Below are positions 15,415 through 23,771 of a DNA stretch of 47,634 nucleotides, one piece after another (position 1 is the first letter of the stretch; every line of letters starts with the position of its first letter). The stretch is from JBIOJB01 sp044450465 (GTDB lineage: Bacteria > Chloroflexota > Dormibacteria > Dormibacterales > Dormibacteraceae): assembly GCA_044450465.1 (NCBI GenBank), contig JBIOJB010000005.1:1-47634 (forward strand), in the 5' to 3' direction. Below the pieces are notes generated by a model. The model did no database searches and was not told the DNA's origin. It worked only from the letters and a program-made list of their open reading frames with translations. A program made the translations under genes and the position numbers.

Positions 15415-15789
15415 ATGCCGGATGCAATCGCCCCCGACGGCTCGGAGATATTCTTCCTGTCTGTCGGCGACAGCGCAGCGAGCCTGGTCGAGGTTGTGCT
15501 CGGGCCGGGCCGGACGTCGCGAGCGATCCGTCACCGATCGGTTCAGGAGTTCTGGTACTTCCTCGGCGGGTCAGGCCACCTCTGGCTGAGAGCACCCGAC
15601 GCATCCACGACCGAGACCCGGACTGTCGCGGCGCACGCTGTTGTCGTCATTCCGACCGGTTGGGCTTTCCAGTTCCAAGCCTCCCGAGACGAGGCCTTGC
15701 GCTTCTTATGCTTCACCGTGCCGGCGTGGCCTGGCGAGGATGAGGCGATTCCGGTCCCCGATGGAGGTCTGGGCGAGCCGAACCTTTAG
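15415..15789 (+). CDS. Small cupin-domain protein
   Basis: The 124-residue protein is a single beta-barrel cupin: V-L-G-P-G-R-T-S-R-A-I-R-H-R...E-F-W-Y-F-L-G-G-S-G in the first motif and V-V-I-P-T-G-W-A-F-Q-F-Q in the second. Metal ligands are incomplete: the first motif keeps one His and one Glu, but the His expected in the second is replaced by Ala/Phe, so it may bind metal weakly or not at all. The start is ATG at 15415, about 46 bases after the copper ATPase; it may be co-transcribed. Function unknown; a sugar- or acid-binding role is common in the family. Confidence 0.7.
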   Translation: MPDAIAPDGSEIFFLSVGDSAASLVEVVLGPGRTSRAIRHRSVQEFWYFLGGSGHLWLRAPDASTTETRTVAAHAVVVIPTGWAFQFQASRDEALRFLCFTVPAWPGEDEAIPVPDGGLGEPNL

Positions 15790-15852
15790 CTCGCTGTCCG
15801 GTGAGCATGAGGCTCTGCAGCCTGCTTGGCGATGCGCATCCCACTCCGCAGA

Positions 15853-15879
15853 GGCGGCGGCCCAGATGTGGCCGCCGCC
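15853..15879. terminator. Strong hairpin between convergent genes
   Basis: GGCGGCGGCC (15853-15862) and GGCCGCCGCC (15870-15879) form a perfect ten-base stem with a CAGATGT loop. It sits between the stop of the cupin gene and the stop of the DUF4386 gene, which converge, so it could end transcription from both sides. A T-run is lacking, which is common in GC-rich genomes. Confidence 0.55.
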
Positions 15880-15894
15880 CTTGCCGACCGGCGC

Positions 15895-16606
15895 TCACGC
15901 TGCGGCGTGAAGGCGCTCGATAGAAGTTGGTGTCTTCACTCCGATCACCAGCAGGTACAGAACCATCGATAGCTCGGCGATCGCCGACGGAATGGTGACG
16001 AAGGTATTGATCCTTTCGCCGGAGTCCGGGACCAGGAACACCGCCAGCATGCCCACGAGGTAACCCGCCCCTCCCACGATGAGCGCGACGCCAAGCGCCT
16101 TCGGGAACATCCCCGACTTGTAGGCGAGATAGCCGAGCGGCACCAGCCACAGGCCGAAGAAGATCTGGGCGGCCAGAAAGCCGTAGTGGTGGATTTCGAG
16201 CAGGAGCAGCACCATCGCGCTCGAACCTGCAACGCCGAGGGCGGCCGCATAGGTCCGATCGGTGGCGACGCGCACGCTCTCGAACTGGAAGACATCGTTG
16301 AGGCAAACGATGGCGGCGCCTACGGCGACGAAAACGACCATTGCCCTAGCGGCGGTGCCGTGGACGTGCTTCAGGAGCACGTAAAACGCCAACGCCAGGA
16401 AGAGCCACTCTGTCGCCTGGGAACAGGTCGGCGACGACACCCGCCCGGACAAGTCCGGCGTTGGCGACGACATTGGCCGCCGTCTTGGCCGCGTCGCCCA
16501 CGACATACACCTTGCCGAGCACGTACCCGAAGGCGAAGAAGCTGAAGACCGCGTTAATCAGGTAGAGGACGCCGGCGATTCGCGCTAGACGCTTGGCTGA
16601 GCTCAT
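15895..16606 (-). pseudogene. DUF4386 membrane protein gene broken by a one-base frameshift
   Basis: The N-terminal part (ATG at 16606) reads M-S-S-A-K-R-L-A-R-I-A-G-V-L-Y-L-I, then G-D-A-A-K-T-A-A-N-V and L-V-R-A-G-V-V-A-D-L-F, all typical of the DUF4386 family. It leaves the frame at the CCC on the minus strand (plus strand 16419-16421). The rest, from Q-A-T-E-W-L-F-L-A-L-A-F-Y-V-L-L-K-H-V, continues in another frame to the stop at 15895 with four or five more membrane segments. Removing one C restores a protein of about 236 residues. A homopolymer site makes sequencing error possible, but a true frameshift cannot be excluded. It is divergent from the tetR gene, with TetR-type sites between, so it was probably the regulated target. 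Confidence 0.75.
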
Positions 16607-16660
16607 TTTGGCTCTCCTTTCTTGACTGCGCTTGGCTTGCCCGGCCTCGGGTCATCAAAC

Positions 16661-16703
16661 TTACGCAGTAAACTTACGCCGTAAATATAGATGTACGGTG
16701 TAA
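16661..16703. promoter_or_regulatory. TetR-family operator repeats between the DUF4386 and tetR genes
   Basis: TTACGCAGTAA (16661-16671) and TTACGCCGTAA (16674-16684) are direct repeats 13 bases apart; the second forms with TACGGTGTAA (16694-16703) a nearly perfect inverted repeat around an AT-rich centre that includes TATAGA. This fits an autoregulatory operator controlling both divergent genes. Confidence 0.65.
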
Positions 16704-16726
16704 ACTTGTCAAGAGGCCTGTATTAG

Positions 16727-17428
16727 ATGGCTATAGATCCCAACCCGACTTCGAAGCGCCGAGCTCGATTGACCCGCGAGCGCGTGCTCCGCGCCGCCAT
16801 GGCCCTTGCCGACAAGGGCGGGATCGGGTCCCTCACCATGCGCAACCTCGGCCAGAAGCTTGGAGTCGAAGCGATGGCGCTCTACAACCACGTCGCCAAC
16901 AAAGACGCAATCCTCGATGGGATCGTCGATCTCGTCTTCAGCGAGATCGAGCTGCCTTCCGACGTGGACGACTGGCGGGCCGCGATGCGCCGGCGGGCGA
17001 TCTCAGCCCGCGACGCCCTGCTGCGCCATCCGTGGGCGGTCGGACTGATGCAGTCGCGACTTACGCCAGGCGCCGCGACACTGCGCCACCACGACTCGGT
17101 GATTGGAAGCCTTACCGGGGCAGGTTTCTCGATCGAGATGGCGGCTCACGCGTATTCCGTGATGGATAGCTACATCTACGGATTCGCGATGCAGCAACTG
17201 ACCTTGGTCTACGACTCCACCGAACTGGCCGGGCAAGCGGCACAGGCCTTTCTCGGTCGAATCCCCCCTGCTTTGTATCCGAACCTCGACGCGATGATCA
17301 GAGAGCACGCAATGAAAACCGGATACGACTACGCGCAAGAGTTCGAGTTCGGCCTGGATTTGATCCTTGCCGCCCTGGAGAATTTCCGAAGCACCAATCC
17401 CAGCGAAAGAACGACCGGAGACTCCTAG
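16727..17428 (+). CDS. TetR/AcrR family transcriptional regulator
   Basis: The 233-residue protein has an N-terminal TetR helix-turn-helix (T-R-E-R-V-L-R-A-A-M-A-L-A-D-K...L-T-M-R-N-L-G-Q-K-L-G-V-E-A-M-A-L-Y-N-H-V, about residues 15-58) and a C-terminal ligand domain of the TetR_C type found in tetracycline-repressor-like regulators (A-L-L-R-H-P-W-A-V-G-L...Y-S-V-M-D-S-Y-I-Y-G-F). The ATG at 16727 is used. Repeats in the divergent promoter are its probable binding site and the DUF4386 membrane protein its probable target. The inducer is unknown. Confidence 0.9.
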   Translation: MAIDPNPTSKRRARLTRERVLRAAMALADKGGIGSLTMRNLGQKLGVEAMALYNHVANKDAILDGIVDLVFSEIELPSDVDDWRAAMRRRAISARDALLRHPWAVGLMQSRLTPGAATLRHHDSVIGSLTGAGFSIEMAAHAYSVMDSYIYGFAMQQLTLVYDSTELAGQAAQAFLGRIPPALYPNLDAMIREHAMKTGYDYAQEFEFGLDLILAALENFRSTNPSERTTGDS

Positions 17429-17666
17429 CGCTATGAGAGCGAGTCCAATTCGCCAGCGACTGTGCCGAGGCTGTCCTTCAAAGCTCCCCGACGACTAACC
17501 TTGCGGAGCGGCATCCCCGGGACTCACCTAGAACGCGTCATCGGGGGCCAAGTCAGAAGCTCGACAGAAACAAGAAACAGGACGTCCAAAGCTCAGGTGT
17601 CGTGGGCGACTTCGCGCGGACGGATCTTATGGTGAGGACGTGGACCATGGAGTTGCTGCTGACTTG
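17429..17666. other. Intergenic region before the SDR gene
   Basis: Nothing recognisable beyond a weak ribosome site (GGTGAGG at 17631-17637) just before the GTG at 17640, an alternative start for the SDR gene. Confidence 0.3.
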
Positions 17667-18422
17667 ATGTCAGAGGCTCGAATCGCGCTTATCACTGGGG
17701 CCGGCAGCGGCATCGGCCGCGCCGTCGCTCTGGCCCTCGCGGCTGAGGGCTATGCCGTGGTGCTGGCCGGCCGGCGCCGTGAAGCCCTCGAGGCAACCGC
17801 AGCTCAGGCCGTTGGAAACAGTCAGACGATCATGGTCGTCCCAACCGACGTCCGCCAGGAATCGTCCGTGCAGGCGCTGTTTGATCGGGTCAACGAGGCT
17901 TTCGGCCGGCTCGATCTGCTGTTCAACAACGCGGGCACCGGCGGCCCCCCCGTGCCGATCGAGGACCTGACACTTCACCAGTGGAAGCACGTGCTGGAGA
18001 CAAATCTCACCGGTGCCTTCCTGTGCACCCGGGAGGCGGTCAGGTTGATGAAGGCGCAAACGCCGCAAGGGGGACGGATCATCAACAACGGGTCGATCTC
18101 GGCGCACTCACCACGACCAGACTCGACAGCCTATACGGCGGCGAAACATGGAATCACCGGACTGACCCGAGCGACCTCGCTCGACGGGCGCAAGTACAAC
18201 ATCGCATGTGGTCAGATCGACATTGGCAACGCCGCGACCGAGATGACGGAGCAAATTGCCATTGGCGCGGTGCAAGCCGACGGGACTGTTGTTCCCGAAC
18301 CGCGGATGGACTTACGCGCGGTGGCAGCCGCCGTCGTCTACATGGCAGGCCTTCCACTCGAAGCGAACGTGCAGTTCATGACGGTGATGGCCACCAAGAT
18401 GCCGTTTATCGGCCGCGGCTAG
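17667..18422 (+). CDS. Short-chain dehydrogenase/reductase (SDR)
   Basis: The protein has the classical SDR layout: nucleotide motif G-A-G-S-G-I-G (11-17), an Arg-rich strand end (A-G-R-R-R, 34-38) that favours NADP(H), D61, N-N-A-G (87-90), N113, the catalytic Ser143 or Ser145, Tyr156 and Lys160 (Y-T-A-A-K). It should oxidise or reduce an alcohol/ketone, but the substrate-binding loop gives no clue to which. The ATG at 17667 fits the usual start just before the first strand; a GTG at 17640 would add nine residues. It is a single gene, converging on the CBS gene with a 23-base gap. Confidence 0.9.
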   Translation: MSEARIALITGAGSGIGRAVALALAAEGYAVVLAGRRREALEATAAQAVGNSQTIMVVPTDVRQESSVQALFDRVNEAFGRLDLLFNNAGTGGPPVPIEDLTLHQWKHVLETNLTGAFLCTREAVRLMKAQTPQGGRIINNGSISAHSPRPDSTAYTAAKHGITGLTRATSLDGRKYNIACGQIDIGNAATEMTEQIAIGAVQADGTVVPEPRMDLRAVAAAVVYMAGLPLEANVQFMTVMATKMPFIGRG

Positions 18423-18445
18423 CTCGGCTGTCGGCGATGTAGCGT

Positions 18446-19246
18446 CTACCTCCAGGCAGAGTCGGGCGAAACCATCTCAACCATGATGTCCGTGGTCGAG
18501 ATGATTCCGAGCGGGGGTCCTCCCGGCTTGCTCTGGTCCACGACCACCAGGCGGTGGATCGACTTATCGAGCATGAGATCAACAGCCTCCTGAAGGGAGG
18601 CCTCAGGCCCGATCGTGATCGGTTGCTTCATGAGTCCCGTCACCCCCACATCCATGCGCGATTCACCGGACAGGCAAGCGAGCAGATCGAAGCCCGTCAC
18701 GACCCCCACCAGCTGTCCGTGATCGTCGATGACGACCAGCGAACGTGAATCGCGCTCCTGCATCGCTCGCACCGCGCCGTCCACGGGCGTACCTGCCGAG
18801 CACGCCACGTATCCCCATGACATGACGTCGCTCACCTTCTCCCGCTGAGTGGGATGGCGAGGCAGCACCGCCAAGAGGTCTGACTCGGAAAGCACTCCAA
18901 TCGATATGGCGCCGTCCGTGACCAGGAGCCGGGCCACATGGAGCCGGCGGATCTCCGCCGCCGCCTCCTCGACGCTGCTTGAGGCGGCGATCGTGGCCAG
19001 AGGTTTTGACATCAACTCACCGGCGGTCATGCGCCGCAGAACGGCGACGTTCTCGGCGTTGGTCCCGAGCCATTCCCCCGCCAGCAGGTCTGTGTCCGAA
19101 ACGACGCCGACTGCACCTTTGTCGCCGTCGGTGACCACGAGGGCGTGGATTCGATGCTTGCGCAGCAAAGCGGCCACGTCCGCGAGCATGGTGCTCGGCG
19201 CGCAGGTGATGAGACCCGAGTGCATCACGTCACGAACTGTCGTCAT
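18446..19246 (-). CDS. Four-CBS-domain protein (two Bateman modules)
   Basis: The 266-residue protein consists of four CBS domains, starting near residues 8, 77, 138 and 203, seen from repeated patterns such as V-R-D-V-M-H-S-G...V-V-T-D...G-V-V-S-D-T-D-L-L and V-S-D-V-M-S-W-G...G-V-V-T-G-F-D-L-L. CBS pairs bind adenine nucleotides and sense energy state or regulate partners. The ATG at 19246 is chosen because the open frame beyond it overlaps the upstream gene. It begins ten bases after the guanidine-hydrolase-like gene and is surely in its operon, which is an unusual partnership; a regulatory role over the hydrolase is possible but unproved. Confidence 0.85.
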   Translation of the reverse strand: MTTVRDVMHSGLITCAPSTMLADVAALLRKHRIHALVVTDGDKGAVGVVSDTDLLAGEWLGTNAENVAVLRRMTAGELMSKPLATIAASSSVEEAAAEIRRLHVARLLVTDGAISIGVLSESDLLAVLPRHPTQREKVSDVMSWGYVACSAGTPVDGAVRAMQERDSRSLVVIDDHGQLVGVVTGFDLLACLSGESRMDVGVTGLMKQPITIGPEASLQEAVDLMLDKSIHRLVVVDQSKPGGPPLGIISTTDIMVEMVSPDSAWR

Positions 19247-19256
19247 GTCTTCTAGC

Positions 19257-20399
19257 CTAGCCCTGCGGCGGCGGAGAGACAGGAGCGACCTTCGCGGGCC
19301 GCCTGCGGGCGCCCAGCTTTCCCGCCGCGACCAGGGTGCCGAGGACATCCATGACCGCTCGACACGCGAGCAGTGCCGTCATGTCGCTGACGTCGTACGG
19401 TGGTGAGACCTCGACCACCTCCATTCCGCAGAGACCCTCCTTCGCCACGAGCCGAAGAAGCTTCAGCGCTTCCCGAGGCAGAAATCCGCCCGGCTCGGGA
19501 GAGCCCGTCCCAGGTACGAAACCGGCGTCGACGCTGTCGATGTCAAACGAGAGGTAAACGGCCTTGGCCCCCTTCCAGGCCACCTCGAGGGCTGCTTCGG
19601 CGGCCCTTTCGATGCCGACACTCTCGATGTCCGTGATGGTGAGGACCGTGGTGTTGCGCTCCCGCGCGACCTTGACTCCCGGCCGGCTGCCGTACCAGCC
19701 GCCGATTCCCATCTGGACCAGGTTGGTCGGCGGGGCATTGGGGATGTTGGTGGCGTGAAACCACGGAGTCGTGTGCATGCGCTCGTCCATGTCGCGTTCT
19801 TGTATGTCGATGTGACGGTCGAGGTGGATGATTCCGACCTTGCCGTCGACATATGGCGCAATCGCACGCACGTCTGGGTACCCGATTGAGTGATCGCCCC
19901 CCAGGACTACGGGAAACGCGCCCTGCCCGACCAGGAAGGAAACCGCGCGGTCGATCTGGTCAAAGGATTTCTCGAGGTTTGACGGGATCACGAACACGTC
20001 GCCGACGTCGACTACGTCCAGCTCCTCTTGCAGGTCGACCGCCATGTCGACCGAGTAGGAGTCGTAGAGGGCCGAAACGCGCCGGATGGCCTGTGGTCCA
20101 AAGCGAGTCCCAGGCCGATACGTGGTGCCCATGTCAAACGGCGCACCGACGATCGCCACCTCGTGGCCGCGGACCTGGTGCACATCCTCGATGAACGGGG
20201 CTTTGAGAAACGTGTTGATACCCGCAAACGCAGGCTGGTGGCCGCGGGAGAAAGTGGAGATGGTGCGGTCCTGGACAGAGCTCGCCGCCTCAAGCCCGAA
20301 CTCCAGCCCACGCTTGATCTCGTCTCGCTGCTTGCGATCGGTGATGTCGGCAAGCCGCCGAACATTCCCTGTCCCCCCAAAGCCGTCACCGGAGGCCAT
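19257..20399 (-). CDS. Ureohydrolase resembling Ni-dependent guanidine hydrolase (GdmH-like)
   Basis: The 380-residue arginase-fold enzyme has metal-binding motifs G-G-D-H (167-170), D-R-H-I-D (194-198) and F-D-I-D (285-288). It is longer than agmatinase because of an N-terminal extension of about 75 residues (S-V-Q-D-R-T-I-S-T-F...A-G-I-N-T-F-L-K-A-P). This extension, the Arg within D-x-H-x-D and the M-H-T-T-P-W-F-H-A-T-N loop recall the guanidine hydrolase subgroup typified by cyanobacterial Sll1077, which converts guanidine to ammonia and urea and needs nickel chaperones. From memory, not a search, so agmatinase or another guanidino-compound hydrolase remains possible; no HypA/HypB-like genes are in the window. 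ATG at 20399 has a GGGGGTGGG site upstream. It is divergent from a GntR regulator and leads the CBS gene. Confidence 0.8.
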   Translation of the reverse strand: MASGDGFGGTGNVRRLADITDRKQRDEIKRGLEFGLEAASSVQDRTISTFSRGHQPAFAGINTFLKAPFIEDVHQVRGHEVAIVGAPFDMGTTYRPGTRFGPQAIRRVSALYDSYSVDMAVDLQEELDVVDVGDVFVIPSNLEKSFDQIDRAVSFLVGQGAFPVVLGGDHSIGYPDVRAIAPYVDGKVGIIHLDRHIDIQERDMDERMHTTPWFHATNIPNAPPTNLVQMGIGGWYGSRPGVKVARERNTTVLTITDIESVGIERAAEAALEVAWKGAKAVYLSFDIDSVDAGFVPGTGSPEPGGFLPREALKLLRLVAKEGLCGMEVVEVSPPYDVSDMTALLACRAVMDVLGTLVAAGKLGARRRPAKVAPVSPPPQG

Positions 20400-20471
20400 G
20401 GACCCACCCCCATTCGAGAATCTTCATCGTGCCCTAGCGATCCGGCGAACTGCGCGGGCAGGAAGCAGACC

Positions 20472-20497
20472 TGTCCGGACAAGCATATAAGCTATGC
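20472..20497. promoter_or_regulatory. Operator/promoter candidates for the GntR regulator
   Basis: TGTCCGGACA (20472-20481) is a perfect ten-base palindrome. Next to it GCATA-TAAGC-TATGC (20483-20497) is a perfect five-base inverted repeat that covers the ATG of the GntR gene and includes the -10-like TATAAG (20486-20491). One of these is likely the autoregulatory site, also covering the divergent ureohydrolase promoter. The short distance from TATAAG to the start suggests a leaderless message. Confidence 0.5.
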
Positions 20498-21357
20498 CTG
20501 TGCCGCGCGACGGTCAAGAGTCAGTGCTGTCGGCGGGCGGCCAGGTCGATCGCGCGAGCTTCGTCCCCATGTATTACCAGCTCCAGGAGCTGATGAAAGA
20601 GCAGATCGAATCCGGCGCCTGGCCGCCGGGCGGCCTCCTGCCTTCCGAGCCCGAGCTGGCCCGCACTTTTGGTGTGAGCCGCGCCGTGGTCCGGCAGGCG
20701 CTCGCGATCCTCGAAGACGACCACCAGATCGTCCGGATCCGCGGCCGCGGGACGTTCGTCGCCCATCCCAAGATGATTCATCGGGCCGGCGGCCTTGTCC
20801 GGCTGCTAGAGACGCCGCGAGGACCGGACGTCTCGATCCAGATTCTCGACAAGCGGGTGACGGCCGGCGGGCGACGCATCTGCGCCTCGCTCACGGCCAC
20901 CGAGCGGGAGCCCCTGCTCCGCCTGGTCACCCAGCTGTCACTCGCAGGGGTCCCCCTTGGCATCGCGTACTCGTTTTTCCGTCGTGATGATGTCGGCTGG
21001 CTCGATGCTGCGGCCCAGGTCGGGAGGAACCTGCCGCCCCACCTGGTGCTCGCCGATTACGGGGTCGTCCTGGCCAACGCCCGCGTCTCGATCGAGGCCA
21101 GTCAATGCGGTCAGTTCGAGGCCGACAGGTTCAACATCCCACACCGATCGGCCGTGTTCCTCGTTCTGGCCACCGAGTTCAAGCATCAGGAGCCCGAGGC
21201 CAAACCGATCGAGGTCGCCCGCAGCGAATACCGAGGAGACCTGATGCAGTTTCAGCTCGACCTCTCCCCATCGGCCGAGGGGAACCTGTCTCTGACCTGG
21301 GAGTTGAGTCGCGAAGCCCTAGGCCCACTTGTCAGTACAACCCTACAAGCACCTTGA
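20494..21357 (+). CDS. GntR-family regulator with UTRA ligand domain (HutC subfamily)
   Basis: The 287-residue protein has a winged helix (about 27-92: Y-Y-Q-L-Q-E-L-M-K-E-Q-I...L-P-S-E-P-E-L-A-R-T-F-G-V-S-R-A-V-V-R-Q-A-L...R-G-R-G-T-F-V) and a UTRA domain that binds a small effector (about 110-275). Regulators of the HutC type usually sense the substrate or an intermediate of the pathway they control. It is divergent from the guanidine-hydrolase-like gene, and the following ligase gene starts near or within its stop, so it should control both sides. The effector is unknown. Confidence 0.9.
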   Translation: MPVPRDGQESVLSAGGQVDRASFVPMYYQLQELMKEQIESGAWPPGGLLPSEPELARTFGVSRAVVRQALAILEDDHQIVRIRGRGTFVAHPKMIHRAGGLVRLLETPRGPDVSIQILDKRVTAGGRRICASLTATEREPLLRLVTQLSLAGVPLGIAYSFFRRDDVGWLDAAAQVGRNLPPHLVLADYGVVLANARVSIEASQCGQFEADRFNIPHRSAVFLVLATEFKHQEPEAKPIEVARSEYRGDLMQFQLDLSPSAEGNLSLTWELSREALGPLVSTTLQAP

Positions 21358-21391
21358 CGGTCCGGCCTCACGGGTGTTAAATCCTCGCCGG

Positions 21392-22774
21392 GTGGGAACC
21401 TCAGACGACAACCGCGTTTTGGCCGAGAACCGCTCGGAATTCGAAGCCAAGCGCGATGAATTGAAGGCGGCCGGCATTCGCTACTGCCTGGCCGGGTACA
21501 CCGACGTTCACGGCGTCGGCAAGGCAAAAGCCGTCCCCATCGAGCACTTCAGCGGCATGATGCGGGGGTCGGAGCTCTTCACGGGCGCAGCCCTCGACGG
21601 CCTTGGGCAGGGCCCGTCTGACGACGAGCTCTCCATTCGCCCTGATCTGAACCGCATCGTCGAGCTGCCCTGGATGCCGGGCATCGCGTGGGCTCCCGGG
21701 CATCTCTACTACCACCACGAACCCTGGCCCATGTGCAGCCGGGTGGTGCTTCAGCGTGCGGTGGATCGCGCGGCTGCGCTGGGGTTCACCTTCAACCTCG
21801 GGATCGAGACCGAGTTCTACCTGGTTCGCAAAGACGGCGGCCGGGTCGTCCCGGCCAACCCAAAGGATGTCCTCTCCAAGGCCGCTTACGACATCGTCGA
21901 CCTCATCGAGAACTTCCCCTTCATGGACGAGGTGATCGGGTACATGAACCACCTTGGTTGGGACGTGCACTCCTTCGACCACGAGGACTCGAACTCTCAA
22001 TTCGAGTTCGACTTCTCATACACCGACGTCATGTCGATGGCGGATCGCCAGACGTTGTGGCGGATGATGATGAAGGAGGTCGCCCGAAAGCACGGTTTCG
22101 AGGTGACCTTGATGCCCAAGCCGTACGCCAACCGGACCGGCACCGGCGCCCACTTCAACATGTCACTGGCGGATGTGAAGACGGGCAAGAACCTCTTTGC
22201 CGACCCCGCCGACCCGCGCGGGTGCGGAGTCTCCAAGCTCGCCTATCAGTTCATCGCCGGCGTCCTGGCTCATGCCCCGGCGATCACCGCGGTCGCGGCG
22301 CCAACCGTCAACTCCTACAAGCGCCTGGTCAAGTCTGGGTCCATGACCGGTTTCACCTGGGCTCCGATCTTCCGCTCGTACGGCGGCAACAACCGAACAC
22401 ACATGCTCCGAATTCCGCTGACCAGCCCGCGGCTTGAGAGTCGGGCCGTCGACGCGACCTGCAATCCCTACCTTGCCGCCGCCGCCTACCTGCAGGCCGG
22501 GCTCGATGGAGTCGAGAACAACCTGGACCCCGGTGATCCGCGCCGCGAGAACATGTACATGCTCAGCGACGCCGAGCTGGAGCAGCGCGGCGTCAAGACA
22601 CTTCCGCGGACGCTGCTCGAGGCGGTGGAGGCGTTCGACGCCGACCCGATCATGGAGCGCGTCTTCGGACCGGAGCTCAAGCGGGCATACTTCGACCTCA
22701 AGACAGCTGAGTGGTGGGACTACCACAACAGCATCTCCCCCTGGGAGATAGACCGTTATCTGACGTTCTTCTGA
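21392..22774 (+). CDS. Glutamine-synthetase-family ligase (glutamate-amine ligase type)
   Basis: The protein has the complete GS catalytic chain: beta-grasp N-domain (Y-T-D-V-H-G), G-I-E-T-E-F-Y-L with metal glutamates, the ATP/metal segment R-T-G-T-G-A-H-F-N-M-S and the N-N-R-T-H-M-L-R motif. It is about 460 residues and resembles GlnT/type III-like and gamma-glutamyl-amine ligases more than the housekeeping GlnA, which carries a clear Tyr adenylylation loop or other feedback elements. I infer ATP-dependent coupling of glutamate to an amine or ammonia released by the neighbouring hydrolases. Start is uncertain: GTG at 21392 avoids overlap; GTG 21374 and TTG 21329 are alternatives. The stop overlaps the next start as TGATG. 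Confidence 0.85.
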   Translation: MGTSDDNRVLAENRSEFEAKRDELKAAGIRYCLAGYTDVHGVGKAKAVPIEHFSGMMRGSELFTGAALDGLGQGPSDDELSIRPDLNRIVELPWMPGIAWAPGHLYYHHEPWPMCSRVVLQRAVDRAAALGFTFNLGIETEFYLVRKDGGRVVPANPKDVLSKAAYDIVDLIENFPFMDEVIGYMNHLGWDVHSFDHEDSNSQFEFDFSYTDVMSMADRQTLWRMMMKEVARKHGFEVTLMPKPYANRTGTGAHFNMSLADVKTGKNLFADPADPRGCGVSKLAYQFIAGVLAHAPAITAVAAPTVNSYKRLVKSGSMTGFTWAPIFRSYGGNNRTHMLRIPLTSPRLESRAVDATCNPYLAAAAYLQAGLDGVENNLDPGDPRRENMYMLSDAELEQRGVKTLPRTLLEAVEAFDADPIMERVFGPELKRAYFDLKTAEWWDYHNSISPWEIDRYLTFF

Positions 22775-23745
22775 TGTTCGGCAAGAAAGGCAAGTCAGAC
22801 GAGATTGCGATCTTTTTCGCCACGGACGTGCACGGGTCGAACACCTGCTTCAAGAAGTTCATCAACGCGGGAAAGTTCTATGACGTGCAGGTCCTGATCC
22901 TCGGCGGCGACGTGACGGGCAAGATGGTCGTGCCCATCGCCAAACAGTCGGGAGGCGACCACCTGACCTCATTCGCCGGGAAGGAGGTGAGGCTGGAGAG
23001 CCCCGACGCGGTGGCCGACTTCGGCAGGCGCATCTCCGACATGGGCTTTTACCCAAGCGAGATGAGCGAGGAGGAGTTTCGCGAGCTGAGCTCCGACGCC
23101 AAGCGCCAGGAGGAGCTCTTCCACACCTTGATCAAGCGAAGGCTCGAAGAATGGATGGAGTTTGCCCGGCCGCGACTGGCCGGCACGGGTGTCCAATGCT
23201 TTGCGGCACCGGGCAACGATGACGGCTTCTTCGTCGACGACATCATCAAGGGTTCGGGGGTCATCGAGCTGCTGGAGGGAAGAGTCGTACCGCTGGACGG
23301 CATGGAGATGCTTTCCACCGGATGGTCGAACAAGACCCCGTGGAACACGGAGCGCGAATGCACCGAGCCGGAGCTGAAGGAGCGGCTCATGGCGATGATC
23401 TCGCAGATGCAGGCGCCCGACAAAGGCATCTTCAACATCCACGTCCCGCCGCACAAGACCAATCTCGACCAGTGCCCGGAGCTCGACGATCAGCTGCGGC
23501 CGGTGAGCGCCGGCGGCAACCCTGTGATGACTTCGGCAGGCAGCACGGCGGTGCGAGAGCTGATCGAGAAGTACCAGCCGATCCTCAGCCTCCACGGGCA
23601 CATCCACGAGGGCCGGGGCAAGACCAAGATCGGCCGCACGATCTGCATCAACCCGGGGTCCAACTACAGCGAGGGTGTCCTAGATGGATCCGTGATTCGG
23701 ATCAGCGGCGGCCAGGTTCGCGACGTCCAGTTGACTCAAGGCTAG
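22774..23745 (+). CDS. Metallophosphoesterase of unknown substrate
   Basis: All five calcineurin-like phosphoesterase motifs are present: A-T-D-V-H-G, L-G-G-D-V, P-G-N-D-D, N-I-H-V-P-P-H and H-G-H-I-H-E, so two metal ions and a hydrolytic active site are expected. It has 323 residues, with an inserted helical region between the second and third motifs (about 70-130). The ATG overlaps the stop of the ligase gene by one base (TGATG), which ties their translation together. It probably acts on a phosphate ester or cyclic nucleotide linked to the pathway, or regulates the ligase; this cannot be told from sequence. Confidence 0.85.
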   Translation: MFGKKGKSDEIAIFFATDVHGSNTCFKKFINAGKFYDVQVLILGGDVTGKMVVPIAKQSGGDHLTSFAGKEVRLESPDAVADFGRRISDMGFYPSEMSEEEFRELSSDAKRQEELFHTLIKRRLEEWMEFARPRLAGTGVQCFAAPGNDDGFFVDDIIKGSGVIELLEGRVVPLDGMEMLSTGWSNKTPWNTERECTEPELKERLMAMISQMQAPDKGIFNIHVPPHKTNLDQCPELDDQLRPVSAGGNPVMTSAGSTAVRELIEKYQPILSLHGHIHEGRGKTKIGRTICINPGSNYSEGVLDGSVIRISGGQVRDVQLTQG

Positions 23746-23771
23746 AAGCACAAGCACAAGGAGGGGGACCC

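Noticed and set aside
23322..23771. Upstream extension of the APC permease reading frame
   Set aside because: It runs through the metallophosphoesterase gene in another frame; ATG 23772 has an excellent ribosome site.
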